Positions 1 to 15,000 are shown, counted from the stretch's first letter. The stretch is DNA of 64,000 nt from Sinonovacula constricta (GCA_007844125.1 CM017557.1:57965357-58029356); one strand, 5' to 3'. A program made the numbers and translations. Notes: generated by a model from the letters alone, not told the origin.

Positions 1-639
1 ATATTTCAGACAAACGTATATCACATAACAGCAAACAATTCTGTCGATTGTGGACGTTCTTTACGCATATGCATCTACAAGCCATGCATTTCTGTGTGTA
101 TAAAACTTAACAAAAATAAAATCATGACACGCTAACAAAAGTTAAACGCTAACTTGTCATGCTATCGTACCTGACAACGTCGTCTTTATGGTAGCACATG
201 GGATAAGTCGAAGTGATTGTTGAAATGACAACATGGACTACGTCTTGTCAAAATGTCGTCAGAACCTAAAGGCCAATACACGAATCGTATCTCTAAGTTT
301 TACACACTTTTTCTTTCTTTAATTTATACCGACATTTTTTTAAACTTGCAAGTTCATAACAGATCACAACTATATCGAACAACAAGTTCTTATAAATAAG
401 TAAATATGACAAAGTAATATGAGTACTGCAACAGATATTTAAATTTGGAAAGGCACTGGTCAAAGGTATTTTCATGGCAAATAGCTGCAAAACTCACAAC
501 TTAAACGTTACATAACACAAAACAGGGCAAACCCAACAGCATATGTATTGCAACATAAATGTATATTAAAGTTTAACGAACATAAGACAGAGGTATTAAC
601 ATATCAGTCAAATGCACATGAGAAAAAAATACATGAAAA

Positions 640-705
640 CATTTAAGATAAAGCAAACACAACAGTTACCGCTTTAAAACGGTCAGTCGGCAAAAGGGTA
701 GACTG
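640..705 (+). repeat. Dispersed repeat R1, partial copy
   Basis: Contains the R1 signature 'ggtcagtcggcaaa' preceded by 'agcaaacacaacagttaccgc'. It matches the same segment of the fuller R1 copy at 11385-11570. Confidence 0.5.
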
Positions 706-2455
706 GCGTGATACACTCGGTTTACAGAGATATAATCTCACATTTCCTGATGTGTTTGTCGAATGCATGTAGTGGAAAGACAACAGATCTGTTCTCATAT
801 ATACTTCACTGGAACTTTGAACCTGACAAAAGAGAAGAATATTGATATTTATGTCAGTTTTATTGTATTATTTTTTTTTAAAAACTTTTGAAAAAATTAC
901 ATGGCAAGAAAATTTATCAGTGTATACACAGCACATATTATCTCAGTAAGATTCCTTAAATAAACTTAGATAGTAAAAAGGACAAGGTTATTCTTTGGGT
1001 AGGGTAATAATAAAGTAATAATGTAACGTAATAATAACGTAGACAAGCAACTTTCTATTGCTACCAGTACATGATACAGAATGCCACACTTACCAATAGA
1101 TGATGCTTACGTATTAACATATACTACATTTGGATATTTCCGTTGTAATACAATACTATTTCCAACATTAGATGTTACCCTTTAAGTGCAATCTGGGTTA
1201 TAAGCTCAATTTTTTCTTTGCAACGTCTCAATGCACAACTGACAATGACCAACCCTATATGACACAATTCACACTTTGAGACATCTTAACTCAAAATTGC
1301 TTTATGCTGAACAATTGCCTTTTTTTCATTTCAAACACAGTGTGTGGCGAAATATAAAGTACATTTGGTGCAGTTTAATCTCCCTGAAGTGGTCGGCTGA
1401 GGTAAACAAATCCTTTAAATAAGTCGTCGTTTCCTAAAATGACATTTGCTTATTCAAGTGTTTAAAAGTATTTTAGCCATATTTGATCATTTCAGAACAT
1501 GAATGTTGTTAAAGACAAGCATAGCTAAATTTTTTTATTAGAAACATATAATCTTATTATTATATATATATTTTCTAAATGTTTGTCAAAATTGTTATTT
1601 TACCAACATAACATATCAGTATTTTTTAAATGGAAATTTGTTTTAACTTTATAATTTCCATAAAGTAGAAGGAGCAGTTTCGAACGGCCGATCATTCTTA
1701 AATAGCTATCTTGACCTCTAGTAGTTAAAATTCATGGACTCAATCTTTTTGGTTTTCAGTGTGAGTGTTATGCAAATTTCATGCTTTCCACACCAAAATA
1801 ATCAATTGTGTTGTTTTTGCACGTTATGGTTCCACTTAAAGATAATTTTGATATTTTACCGATAAAATTCCTAAATATCGCACCATTTCTAGTTCAAATG
1901 TTTGTTAACTTTAGTCCTGACGTAATAGTTATGGTTGTTAATCAAGGTGTTTACATCAGTTTGCTCTATCATACCCTTTAAACTATATGCTGTCAGTGTG
2001 AAAAAAGTCTAATTTTAAAAACACCACCACCATCAGTCTATTGTTTAAAGCATAAAACAACTTAAATAAGAATGTTTAAGGCAAATGTTCATTTTCTCAT
2101 TTTTCTTTGTTACTATATTTCATCATGATTTGGCGTAATTCAATAAAGAAAACTGCGCATTATGTATGCTTATATGAGATTTCCGAATTAATTACAGTTT
2201 ATACGTTAATATTTTAATATTTTAAATTGCGAAAGGAGTACAAAGTAGATAATTCCTTTAATATGTATTTCGTGCAAACGAAAGCTTGCTTCTAGTGTTT
2301 TCATAGAGGGAAGTTGTTATAAACAAGCGCAGGTTGGGAAAAAATCGATTAATTGAAAGTGTTTGCTAAAAAATAACCATTGTCTACTACAAGTCATAAT
2401 ATAATTTAAAATTCAGGTTCATAATCCGTGATTGTCTTCTGTTTCTGCAGTCTTC

Positions 2456-2656
2456 AGTTCACAATTCGTGGACGGTATTATCGAACAAAACGACAACGGA
2501 TTATTCTTTCCAATTTTAACGCCCCCAAGTGTGTTATCTGATAATTCAGATAAAATATGTATATTTCTTAAAGTTCTGCGCGAACCCGCAACAGAACGAT
2601 GCGCGCACACACTACACTACTTCCAGAAACCGCTAAAGTACAAGTGTTTTAAATAG
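2456..2656 (+). pseudogene. Possible orphan exon of the shared module
   Basis: An open frame begins just after a good acceptor ('cttcag'). It reads through 'SDNSDKICIFLKVLREPA' and 'TERCAHTLHYF' to a stop at about 2656. The spacing of 'KIC' and 'ERC' matches the last two exons of the shared module; compare 'KICVSLSV' with 'NRCFTMDVV' in gene 2. As in exon 11 of gene 1, the two exons would be fused. No donor with the right phase is visible, so this may be the end of a neighbouring paralogue or a dead duplicate. It lies 200 bases upstream of the gene 1 start codon and is not needed by that gene. Confidence 0.3.
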
Positions 2657-2865
2657 AACTTCACTGATAAATAAGTAATGAAAGCGTTTCAAATGATTGG
2701 TTGGAGATTACGAAATAATATCTGGGTATAATGTCTAAACCCGGTATTCAACAGGACATTGTTGCCGGAGACGTCTTCCATACACCATACACTCATTTAA
2801 ATTGAGGCATATTTTATTGTGCATTTATACTTAATAAAACGGTAGCAGTAATAAGCTGCGGAAAC

Positions 2866-2997
2866 ATGCAATGGCAACGGACCTTTAGGTCAATTCTTCT
2901 GAACCATTTTATATTCTTTGTGAGTGCGGATTTCCAGTTCTATGGAGGTTCGATAAGTTTCTCAGCTCTTTCTTGCAATATTTCCAATGTTACAGAG
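2866..2997 (+). CDS. Gene 1 exon 1: start codon and signal peptide
   Basis: The ATG has A at -3. The first 21 residues have a basic start (MQWQRTFR) and a hydrophobic core (ILLNHFIFFVSA), typical of a cleaved signal peptide. The mature chain would begin 'DFQFYGGSISFSA'. The exon ends at a perfect donor (gtaagt) in phase 0. The secretory start makes a further upstream coding exon unlikely. Confidence 0.85.
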
Positions 2998-5900
2998 GTA
3001 AGTCTGTGTACATTTTGTGTTTGTATTTGCATTCCGCAGAAATGGTATTTTAATTACAACAACGTTTGAAACACGGAACGTTAAAAGCAATGAAAAAAAT
3101 CTGCTCTATAGCAAATTAAGGTAAACAATAAACTCCATGACAGTTTTTACAGAAATACGTATTAATTCTTTCAGGGTATGCCTCGTTGTATAATCAAGTT
3201 ACTAAAGTTAACCAATATTCAGCAAATGATTGTTATAAAAATAAAGATTTATTTTATGAAAATATACTTGAGCTTTTATTCTTAATGTCATATAATTAAA
3301 AAGTAATCCACGGTACTGACAGCGAATGCCCCATTTCTGACGATTTGCAAATAAATAAACTGAAATTTCTTCATATTTTCAAAAAACGTATTTTAATTTT
3401 CAAATAACTTTTCCGAGATGACATTAATGGCAAAATACATGCATGGTAATTACATCCATAAATATGGGTATCCATTAATACGACAGGATAATGGCAGAGG
3501 AAAATAACCACAAAAACAAATCAATACAAACAACTCATAACTGTGGAACGGCAGTAGAACGTAAGCGGAACGACATACGATATCAAAGCTTACATAATTT
3601 AAGAAATGGCTTTCCACAATGCACTGAGGTAACGAATACAACATAATTTTCATGTAATTAAGTAGTTGCATAAAGACTGAAAAGCACAATTACTAATTTC
3701 TGAAACATGTGTAAAAATTTGGAGCTATATATATGGTACGTTTTATTTGCCATAACATTACTCATAAGGAACAATTGAAAAGTGACAGCATTTCCTGATT
3801 TGTTTTTTAATCACATCATTAACATTTGACTTTCACAGGCCTTACTCCGATAGCACAGATTAAAAAAATACTTTTTGATAGTTAGAAGCGCAGACCTGGC
3901 ACGCGAATTTATTGGTCAATGTTCGGGTTGCTTCACATTGACTTTGAATCTTCTGAATCTTCTAACCAATATTAAAAATGGTATGCCAGATGTATCCTTT
4001 AACATGACAGGTGCGAGTGGACGCAATCAGCGGTTGGTCTCTTGGCCAAGGACCCTGTGGATTCCAATGTACTGCAGCTGATATCAACATTACCAGAATA
4101 GTCAACGACAGCATCTTCTACACGGCTAACTATGGCAATTGGTCCCTAGAGCGTGGTGCTGGAAATGGCGTTTTCTTCACTGATATTAACGACATAGTAC
4201 TGACAAATATGTCACAAACAGTTATTGCCCTTAATGAACAAGATTCTTGGGAACAAGAACGTATGTTATTTAGCATTTCTCTGCAATGGGGCAATTCCAT
4301 CCGTGGTTCTCAAGATATAATGTAAGGATAACAAAATTTTGTATTTTTTTTTACTGTTTTGTCGTTACATAGCCTATTTTATATTTGCTTATGCAGCATA
4401 TCATATTTAAATATCCTCATTACAAAAGTGTTGACGGCTAAAACTAATGTTTTTATGTAAGGTTAATACTTTCCTTGAACAAGTATTTTAGACCTTATAT
4501 ATTACATTCAGATCGTCAATACCTGCCATTTATTCATAGTTTTATAACATATTTACAATACTAAAAGAACCAAAACTTTTGTTTTTATGTAATAAAATAT
4601 TTTCGTAAAAAGACCAAACAGATATCGATAAAGCAGGTTAAAGCTTTGTTTCTGAAAACAGATCTATTTATGTGTCAATACCATCACACATCTAATTTTA
4701 CTACTGCCGTTTTACTAGATATGAAGGCAGCGGCTGGCATCGTTTTATCAAAGACGTTCCTACAAAGTGGCATCTGCAGGCAAAGGTGTACGCAGGAAGA
4801 CGTAGCGATACTGCTCAGCCTAACACCAGCCCACTGAGCCTGTTCAGGCCAATTTACAGGTCTTTTTACACATTTTGACCATTTCAGGTGTATGATAATA
4901 TAAATGAGTTAAATTTAGAAAATATTTTTTTATATAAGCACACATAAGTCAGTTTTCATTTGTGAATGTTTTTATTTCACATTCGGTGTCAGTTCAACCT
5001 GGATATAAGTCTGAAGCACTCATCTGCGAAAAATAGCCGGACGAGACAAAAATAATTATTATGTATGTGTTCGATGTATGTATATACAAAACAGAACAAA
5101 GTATTCCCCAGCATCTTCAAACAAATGTACTTATATGTGAAAATAAAAGTTACAAGATAAAATATATATGCATGATTTCACAGATTACATGTTTTATGTT
5201 TCGAAAGTCGTATTGATTTGAACATTAATAAAGCTAGTGCATTTGATGCCAGTATAATTATTTTTTATTTTAAAACTACCACCAACAACAGGAAGATGTA
5301 CACCAAAACATATATACGAATTTGTAAAGGTACCTATTCATACATACGATAGATTTTCCTTCCTACATTATTTATTAACATTTAGTTGGACAAACTCCCA
5401 TCTCTTGGCCTTCTATTACAAAATTGGTACGCTTTGTACATTGTATACACTTACACACTGCATATTGCCTTCTTTGTTCAGAGTTCAGTTAAACAGGAAC
5501 ACATCTATCTTTATTCCGACCATTGACCAAGAGGGAGATTTGACAACATGCCGACCATCATGGCTTGTTGAACTTGGCGACTTACAAACTGATGTGAATG
5601 GGACGGAAATCAAGGTAAATAATGCTAAGTGAATATAGCAAACACAAATTTACTCTATTTGTCTCTGACACATTCTTATATGTGTTTCCATTGTAATAGG
5701 AATGAGTGATAAAGGTCCTGTAATAGCACAACATATAATAAAATATAAATTACATCTAGCACGCGAATATGATTCAAATAGGCAAGTGATATCTAGACTG
5801 ACAATACACACATAAACACTGGGACGAGACATAACATGAAAAGAGAAACCCCAACAGTAACAACCTTGGAACGATTAGACTGCAAAAGAACCGATTGGGG

Positions 5901-6038
5901 TGCTTAAAGCGGTTCAATGACGACCCCGAATCGCACATCTCGAGACAAAAACAATTTAAACACACAAGAGTTATCGAGACAAATCACAATATCCAACTCC
6001 ATTGGTAGACAAGAATTGGACAAAGATTTAAGTTCTTA

Positions 6039-6082
<44 letters not shown>

Positions 6083-9000
6083 TTTTGTGTATATGAAATG
6101 TTCGTTTTGTGTAAAATTAATTTGGGTTATTGTCTTAATGATATATAATCCTATTTTGTTTGGCATTGTGCATTCGTACTGCTACTTCTTGTATATGAAT
6201 TAAACTTACAGGAAAACTGTGTCTTTGATATTAACGCTGATGAGTATCTTGGATACCATGAAAACTTCTCGTTTCCTGTCGCGATCACAGTCCGCGACCT
6301 GCCGAAGCATGATATCCATCTTGGGGACGACCTTTGCAGGTCGTATCAATTTTCTCTCAGCTCAACTATCATTCAAGTATGTATTCCTGCTATTGCATTT
6401 CATATATATATATATATATATAATGTAAATAGCATACAAAAATAAAAGAAAACGGAATGAAAACTCTTCAAGAAAAGCTACTCATTATTATATAGTAGCT
6501 GATTGATGCCACCACGCAACAAGACAAAATAACGAAATAACGAGGAAGAAAGAAAATACAATACGACCAAAACAACTCTCAAACATCGGCGAAGTATTAA
6601 TTTCGTCGCTCCGTTTTGTCGACTTGTATTTTTGCTGTGTGTCTTCTTGGTGCTAATGCTTGACACCGATTCATATAGGTATAATTTCTTCAATTTGACA
6701 TTTCGTCTTAGACAAAGATACAAGGTGGCATGCCGCAGCCACCATAATATATGATTGTTGATTTCGATAACTGAGGAATTGACACCTTTGTTCTTAAAAA
6801 GCTGCCATTATTATTATACCTTTAGCAAATAAACCTTTTTATATCACACTGTCTTACAAATCTAGATTTGTTTTCTACCTAATTTTACATGTACCTGCTC
6901 CAAATTCGTACATGTATGTGTTCATTTATATTGATTATGTGGTAATTTAATTGAGTCTATTAACAAATATAACCCTCTGCACTGATAATGTTTTATTGGT
7001 GTTAGCATCAATGATGGCTAGGTTGTATGGTGTCTTTTTGCAGTTTCTAGTTCAGGTTGTAAGCTCACTGTCTGGGCCGGAGTTTATACTGCCGGCGACG
7101 CCATCTGTTTCTAGGGTCCTCATTCGGGAGGCAGCAACTTGGACCACCGAGCTTCAGGCAAAAGCAGAGAGCGGAAGGTAATCTCAATGTAAAATCCATC
7201 CTAGGCAATTCTTTTTGTGGACAAGGATTTCTTCTCGGCGTACTGTTTAGGCTCAATTTTGAGCCCCTTTGAAATGTTGACACAAGGTCAGCCCCAAAAA
7301 GATACAATTTTGGCCTTCTTGATTGCTTCTTGCTTTATAGGAATTTAATCACGTTCGGTTGCAAGAATAGTTTTATCCTACCATCATCAGATAATATATA
7401 AGGCCCTGACTAATAACATTTGATTTATAAACCATTATTATGTATGCCACGCGCATCTGGACGGGATTCTTTTTAAATGTATAAATTCCATGCCTCAAGT
7501 GGATATTCAAACGTTATTAAAGCCTCACCAACGCCACATATCATTTTAAAGATAATTCTGTTTTTATTATTGTGTCACTCACTTTTCCAGTGTTAAGTAG
7601 AAAATAAAAGTTTTAAGAATACCTGTTAGTTAAGAAAGTACGCAAACTTCACGGCTGCAATGCTCATAGGACTTTGTCATCTATTCTTATTCACGGAAAT
7701 CATTTTGCCAATTCAAATTAAAACATATGCAATGCCCCCCCCACCCCGGGGCGTCAGTAGTCAGAAATACTTGTCTCCAACGTGTAACCCATCAGCCTCT
7801 CATCGTGTGGTTCCGAGTCCCATAGGAGAACTGAGAACTATCATGAGGTAATGTCTCTCAGCTGACTCTCAATGGGTTCTACGCACTTATATATCTGGGG
7901 GTTTTCTCCACCGATAATCAGCTTGCCTTAACAATTTGGGAATAGTTTTGTCGGTGCGATGTCAACACACACAATGAATTCAGTGCATATTTATTACATT
8001 TACTATTCTTATTCAAACAATATGAAGATAGTAAACATTATCCCTGTATGAACAATCAGATTGACTAACTCTTTAGAAACGTCCAAAAGTTCCGGGTGGT
8101 GAGTCGTCAGGGCGAACAACTTTTACTTTCGCAGCCAATGGAGACCGACCAACCTGAAGTTAAGGCGGCCTGGTTGACATGGAAACCGTCAAAACAAGAT
8201 GTTGGTCATCATATTGTATGCGTCTCAGCAATAGATGATAATGGGTAAGTTTAATTAACAATATGAACTATTTCGGTATATTTCAATATTTTAATTGAAG
8301 CTGAGCAGATAAAGTACTGGATTCTTTCGGATGGGTAAACTTGTCATGTTAAAAAATATGTAAGAAAAAAGTTTCTTGGTCGATTCTTACGCTTAAAAAT
8401 TCAACCCCAACATAGAAGAATGAAAGCACTGTTGTTTCATGGTCTCGAAAAAAAATCAAGGTCAAATGCAGGACTTAAGCACAAATTTACTTTCACAGGT
8501 GTTCACTGGTGATTTATGTGTTGCTACAACTATCAAACGACTTTATAGTTTTTGAAGATATAAATACCATTTATATGAGAAAAAGAAAGCTCCTATTGTG
8601 GTTGTTGCATGTGATGTTTCCCTGAAATATGTTTTATCCTTTGTTGCTCACATTCGTTGAATGATGTGTCAATACCTTTGAACTTTTATTTAGGGTTATG
8701 TCGGCTGAAGACAGGTGCTTTATAATTGAAGGTAAATATGTATTTAATCTGTTTGAATGCTTTATTTGTGAAAGACTTAACAGAAAATGACGCAATCGAA
8801 TGAAGTTAATGTTACCTTTTAGGATACCGCTATATTAGTATAAAATAATATAAAAGTACGTTTAAGTTTGATTTTAAATGGATCACAGATACAAATTATA
8901 GACAAGGTGTAACTGATGTAGGAAAGCATCAGACGAATATCTGGATAGGACCAAAGTCACACCGAATACAATCAATATAAGTAAAATGCATAATTATATA

Positions 9001-12000
9001 CGTAAGAATGATTTTAACATATAAATAGAAAAAAAAAACACACATATGTTCCTTATTTAAAATAAATAATATTTATTTTTAATTCACCATCTTCTCTAAT
9101 CCCCGTAGCCTGTTTTATCAGGGATATAGAAGAACTGTTTTGTAGACATACGTTTTTGTATTTTCTTATCCTATATGTTATAGTATAAAAAGTCAGCACA
9201 ATGAAATTCTTCATGCATGTTGTAGGACGTTTTCTTTTGCAACATGCTACAGACATTAGTGACACTGTTGGATATAGAATAACAGTATGCATGTTAAAAT
9301 TTTATTGATTCCAAACCAAAACCCAATGTATAAAGAAAGTCTACTATCTTTTTAAAGCACACCGCGTGTTTTTCGCGTATTGGTGTACTAAATTGTAGTG
9401 GTTATTTTTTGTTTGTATTTAAAGCCAGAATTTAACATTTAAATTAGTACAGAAGATAAAATGTGTCAATTACTCGTTACAAAATCTAACTCTATTTCTT
9501 TTTAGTTATTGACCTTGCGGAAAATCAGGTAAGTTTAATGTTTTTTATTTTTTATTTTTAAATGATAAAACTACTACACCAATTTGTACAAAATGAATTT
9601 CTGGGCTTATTTCAGAAGTAAATGTGTATTTAGATAAGAAAAAATCTGTCCTAAAATCTATGTAGATGGATCATTTTAGTATGAAAACATTGGTTTAAAT
9701 TGTTTTGCAATGACACATGATATTTTTTAATAACTTTCACCACATTTTTATGCACCATGTTTTTCCTTCAGCTCTATTCTATACAATAAATCGTTTACAC
9801 TCAAGTTTTCTAAACTAACGGCTCTAAGAGCTCGTGGAGCCCACGACTTCAGTATATCAAACAACAAAACTGCATTGTGTACATGATGCAAACATGATAT
9901 TGAAGGTAGAGAAATCACAAATAGAAAAATATCTATAAATAGGCATTCATTTAATATAAACCGCCTTGGAACACAAGTTAGGGGAGCTTGAATAGAATAA
10001 ATATTCAAATGCCATATGGGAAATACCACACAAATCATGACTAAATAGGCACACAAAAGAAATTGCAAGTGGCACCAACACCGAGAAGAGCTATTACACA
10101 TATTGAAAAAAAGAACTCAATAGTTACCACGTACCACGTACCGGTCAGAAAGGAGTGCTTGCACTGGGTTTGCAAATCGCTTCAGCCTCACATTTCCTTT
10201 TTTTACTAAAAAAGACAGTGTAATATCCGATCAAAGTGTGACAGCTTACTGTAATCGCATTCATCAAGAAGTAACAACTTGTCAAAGAATACAATGTGTA
10301 AACAAATTCAATCAGGGCCACCTTTGTTATTTTTTCTGTGGCATATCTTTGGTCATAATTTTTGTATCACTCAAGCTAGATTCAGAAAAAGTTGTTTATC
10401 AGACCTAAGCAAAGAATAAACACGGGAATTAGATACAGCATGCATAGCCATTCAGATCAAATCCCATATGGTAATGCCTATACTGAAACCTATGAGTAAA
10501 TAAGGAAATAGCTCAAATTTTAACTTATGTGATAATTTTCAAAGAACCTACATTCCTAAGATTTTTTTTCTTGAAATAAAATGGAATATATGAATTTCTG
10601 TCCTCCAAGGTCACAACATAGTTTATGTTTAGTTGTTTAGTTTACAAAGAAAGTTCTGTGTATATTCGATATACATTTTGGAAACAAAGGCATTTGTATA
10701 ACATGTAGTCTTGGATCGAGTTAAGAGTTGACCAAAATGTTAAACTACCAAAATAATCAACATCAACTGAATATTTTTTCATCTTTAAAATAAGATTTGT
10801 GTAACAACAGTTTCGAACGTTTTTAAAGAAAGTCCCTTTTTCGCTTGTTAAAATATTTTAATATGATTTTTACTCTAAGAAGTGTGTGCTTTTCGATTTG
10901 CTTATTGCTTTTATAACAAAATGTTGAATCCTTATTCACATTCGAAATTTATGTTCAATTCGTAAATTGTTTTAAAATTTATAATAAACAACTTTTCTGC
11001 ATATGACAAAATCTATAATGTTCATTTTCTTACTCAGCCAATCCCCTTGCGATCTCTAGATGTCAACACCACACTAGCTGCTCCTATTACTTTACGAACT
11101 ACAAGGTATGCCAACAGATATATTTTATATTTAATAACTTTATTTGTAGAATGGTTAAGAGAAAATATCTGTTCTGGATTTCACATATTTCATATATTGT
11201 GTTTCTAAAATAGTATTGTTTTGAACATATATAAAGCTAGTGAGAAACATACATATAGGAGCTAATATAGTTATTGTAAAGCTTCTCTTTAACATCAATA
11301 TAGTATCCCCATTCTCTGCCTTTCTACAAAAAAGTAAAAGTGATGCTTCTACAAAAATGTAATGCTGGTTAACCTAATAGGGCTTTATGACAAAGTCAAA
11401 GAATTACAACATATACCTACATTTGAAAAAAGCCCAGGACAAAGGCATTCACATGCAATTCAAATGTAAAAGTACAAACAAATCCGCGATGCGTCATTAA
11501 ACAAAAAAGCAAACCCAACACTTATCGCCCTGGGACGGTCAGTCGGCAAATGTGATGGTTATCGTGGATTACAATTCTGTTATGACAATATCGTTTTCTG
11601 CTGTACTGAATATCACAATGACTACATTAAAATAACAACAATATTTTTTGTGAGGGGCGGGATATCCCCAGAACGTAACGGAGGACCACATTTTAACTTC
11701 ATATGTTAATACAACTGTTCATTTATAGACTATATGAAAGCGTTTGATAGTAATAACAGGTAAGCATTATTAGAAAGTTGTGCTTTTGGTACAGTCTTAT
11801 ACGTAGTAAGAATGGTATGATCTCATGTTGTTCCAGATCTCATGCAAGTTAAATGTGGATAACAATACTGAAATTAATAATGATTACTCCGTCCAGAAAT
11901 GATTGCTTACCGAGAGTTTTCAAAATATCAAAACACAAAACAAAGATCAATCATGAATGCAATGTATCACTGCACTCTTTAATTAAAAATCTGTTCCAAA

Positions 12001-15000
12001 TTAGAGTAAAATACCAAAAAAGTTCAGTCCCAGAGATATCGATAATTGGAAAAATGTATTCGAATTACAGAACGGTAAACGAAGAAATAGAGAAGAATAA
12101 ACGTTGTATTGTTCCTAGAGGTATTGAGATAACAATGAACCACGTTACTTCCTGTTTAAGTAAAAAATCAAGCGGATGTCTGATCGTAGTTTATAATGCA
12201 CCATTTTAGTGAAGTGGCCAGTCTTGCTGTCACGTGTGAAGGACTTCCGGTCAGCGAGTGTACCGTCAGCAACGCCACCTTGGTCAGTTCGTATCCTAAA
12301 CGCAACTATTTAACTACTATTCAAGTCAGACCAGTGGCTTATGGGACAGTCAAGGTCTGTGTAACTAGTACCTTGACCAACGGACAAAAGGTCGATCCCT
12401 TATGTTTCACCTCTACAGTGTTACCTCCAGGTATGATTATGTTATTTAATCTTATCTAAATGGTTTTGTATCCTCGTTCATGAAACATTTTAAAAAGTAG
12501 TATTTATAAAAAAATCTATAGAAAAACACACACAAATACATAAAAAATAAATAAATAGACGTAGTGGTTCATTTATGTCTTGTTGAGCACTGCTGAAAAA
12601 AGGCCAGTCCTTTACTATATATAAAACCGGAAAGTTGTGATAATTTGAAACAATTGTTAAGATCTAAACAATATGTCGGACTATTCTGAAAATAAAAGAG
12701 AGAGTCAACTGTTTTTTTCCAGACCCATGTGCTTCAACCCCGTGTAAAAACGGTGCAAAATGCTCTCGAAGCACAACTGACGTTACCGACTTCGAATGTC
12801 ACTGTATTTCGGCACAGTTTTACGGGAAGGACTGCTCACAAAGTAACATTTTTACTATTTAATAGTTTATACTGCATAAGGGATTAAATTCATTTATATC
12901 TGTACTGGAATGCATGTTTTGAGTTTCATCAACCTAACATTGCTGTATTTTCAATTATAACAAAATGGAACTATCACAAAGGAACATTTTATTAGACAGA
13001 CCATCAAAGTATGGCAATATTCAGTTAGAAAACCTAAGTTTTCGACAATGTTATCGTTAAACCTCGGAGATTTTACGGTCAAATGAAAACAATGCACGTA
13101 AATCATTGACTTAAATAGGTTAGTCGACCAGTTTGTATGGCGTATCCGGTGACGCAAACATACGTGAATATACAAGGGTGCCTAAAAGTGCCACGCCTCA
13201 TTTGATACAAAAATCTTATTGTTAACAAACCAGCGACTGGAAGATATTATGAAGCATAGATTTTAGCCCCCATTGCATCCGGTGTTTACATAAGGGCTGT
13301 TTACCTACCCGTGTTTAGACAGTTATGCTTATTAGCAAAAGAAGTAGGATATAAGCTATGTCTTGTCTGATCATTTTCTTGATTCAAAAAGTTAATTTCA
13401 CTTATAATCAACCATTTTTGTGTAGTTGTTTTAATCGAATTAATACCCCTTTCTTTTCTAAACACTGTGGACATTATTTTTCAATGACGTCACTACTTTC
13501 GTCATAACTTATAAAAAAACCATCAGCGCTTGGACATTTTGTATTTAAATAGATCGATGTTCTTTTCATTGTTTGCATTTTAGATACCCATCAGGAAGTG
13601 CGAGGTTAGATCTCTGCAAAACCGGTCTAAGCACCCCAGTCGGCCCATATTGCCGACTGACCGTTCCAAGGCGGTAGCTGTCGGTTTGCTCTTTTCGTTA
13701 AATGACTCATCACAAATGTCTTCTTAATTTTCACTTGGCTTGCAAGTGAAATACATTTGTCCTTTGCCTTTCGAGAGTTTGGTTGATGTTGCAATGCTCA
13801 TAGGACTTTGTCATATATTCTTATGTAAATATGCCATATTTTCAGAGATCGATTCCTGCATGAATAACCCGTGCATACATGGCACATGCTTAGATGTCCA
13901 TGCAGACGTTTTTTGCCATTGTGATTCTGGGTTTACCGGTCGATACTGCAATCATAGTAAGTAAACAATGAACATCGTGGATATGCGACAAACAAGGCGC
14001 AGTCAGAACAATGCACTTAAGGGCAGATGTTTTATAGTGCTAACATTGATACTAAGTCAACGAATTTATACTTATTATAGTATTAAGATGACGCATAAAT
14101 TCTTAAACTTCCATTGTCCATTTATATTCAATGTCTGTAAATTTTATAAGTTGCAGTATGACCTTCGTCATACACGTTTTTTTTTCTTAAAAACACTAAT
14201 ACATTGACAAACTGCTGCGAATTCGTTACTAACTGATACTCTGCGCAAGGGATGTAGAAATAATTGAGCGGGTGGTGGTTATTCTGCGATGGAAAGATCC
14301 AAGCACGGGCTCCAAGGGACTCCGACACCTAATTTTAAAATCATTTTACGGCTGTGCTATAGATGTCGCAATGGTCTTTTTTGTTTCAGACATCAATGAC
14401 TGTTATCCTGATTCGTGTGGCGGTCATGGAGTATGTATTGACGGTGTCAACAATTTTTCATGTCATTGTTTCCCAAGATATAACGGTACGGAATGTGAAA
14501 CAGGTAAAAACTCTACTACAAATAGGTTACACCGTTGTAATAAAGTGAGGACAAAGAATCAACCTCAACTATTGAAAACGCGATCTATCAGAAATGCTTT
14601 CTTGACATCAGCATATTTCTATCTTTAAATGCACGTATGACATATGTATGAAAACAGTGTATCAATGTGAGTACTTTTCAGATCCCTACATGTTTGTGCT
14701 ATGAAAAGATAAATAACAGACTAAAGTTACATTTCATTGGGTATCATTTTTCAGATACATGTCCATCTGATCAATCAGTCAGCGCAACATGCATGAAAGG
14801 TAGGTATTTTCTCGCGTTCCAATATGGTAATTATTGATACAGTGAACGCTGTTGTGTTTGGTTGGAAACGATTGTGACAGAACGTGAGCTGAACTGTCAA
14901 AACCCACATGAACCAAATACAACAGCTCATATTCGCCTACCCTAGAATTAGTCATTAATTTTATGCGTTTTTGTAAAAAGATTATTTAATCAGTACTAAA

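Larger units (their letters stand above)
1..2865. other. Upstream flank of gene 1
   Basis: A+T-rich DNA with no gene I can support apart from the possible orphan exon at 2456-2656. A fragment of dispersed repeat R1 lies at about 640-705. The proximal promoter of gene 1 should lie in the last few hundred bases, but I see no convincing TATA box or initiator. Confidence 0.5.

Noticed and set aside
9748..10101. 117-codon open frame on the minus strand
   Set aside because: Lies wholly in intron 9 of gene 1, has mixed hydrophobic content without a recognisable domain, and has no splice partners.
11853..12209. 118-codon open frame running up to the exon 11 acceptor of gene 1
   Set aside because: It stops at the acceptor, is in A+T-rich intron sequence and lacks module landmarks. 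Exon 10 joins exon 11 perfectly without it.
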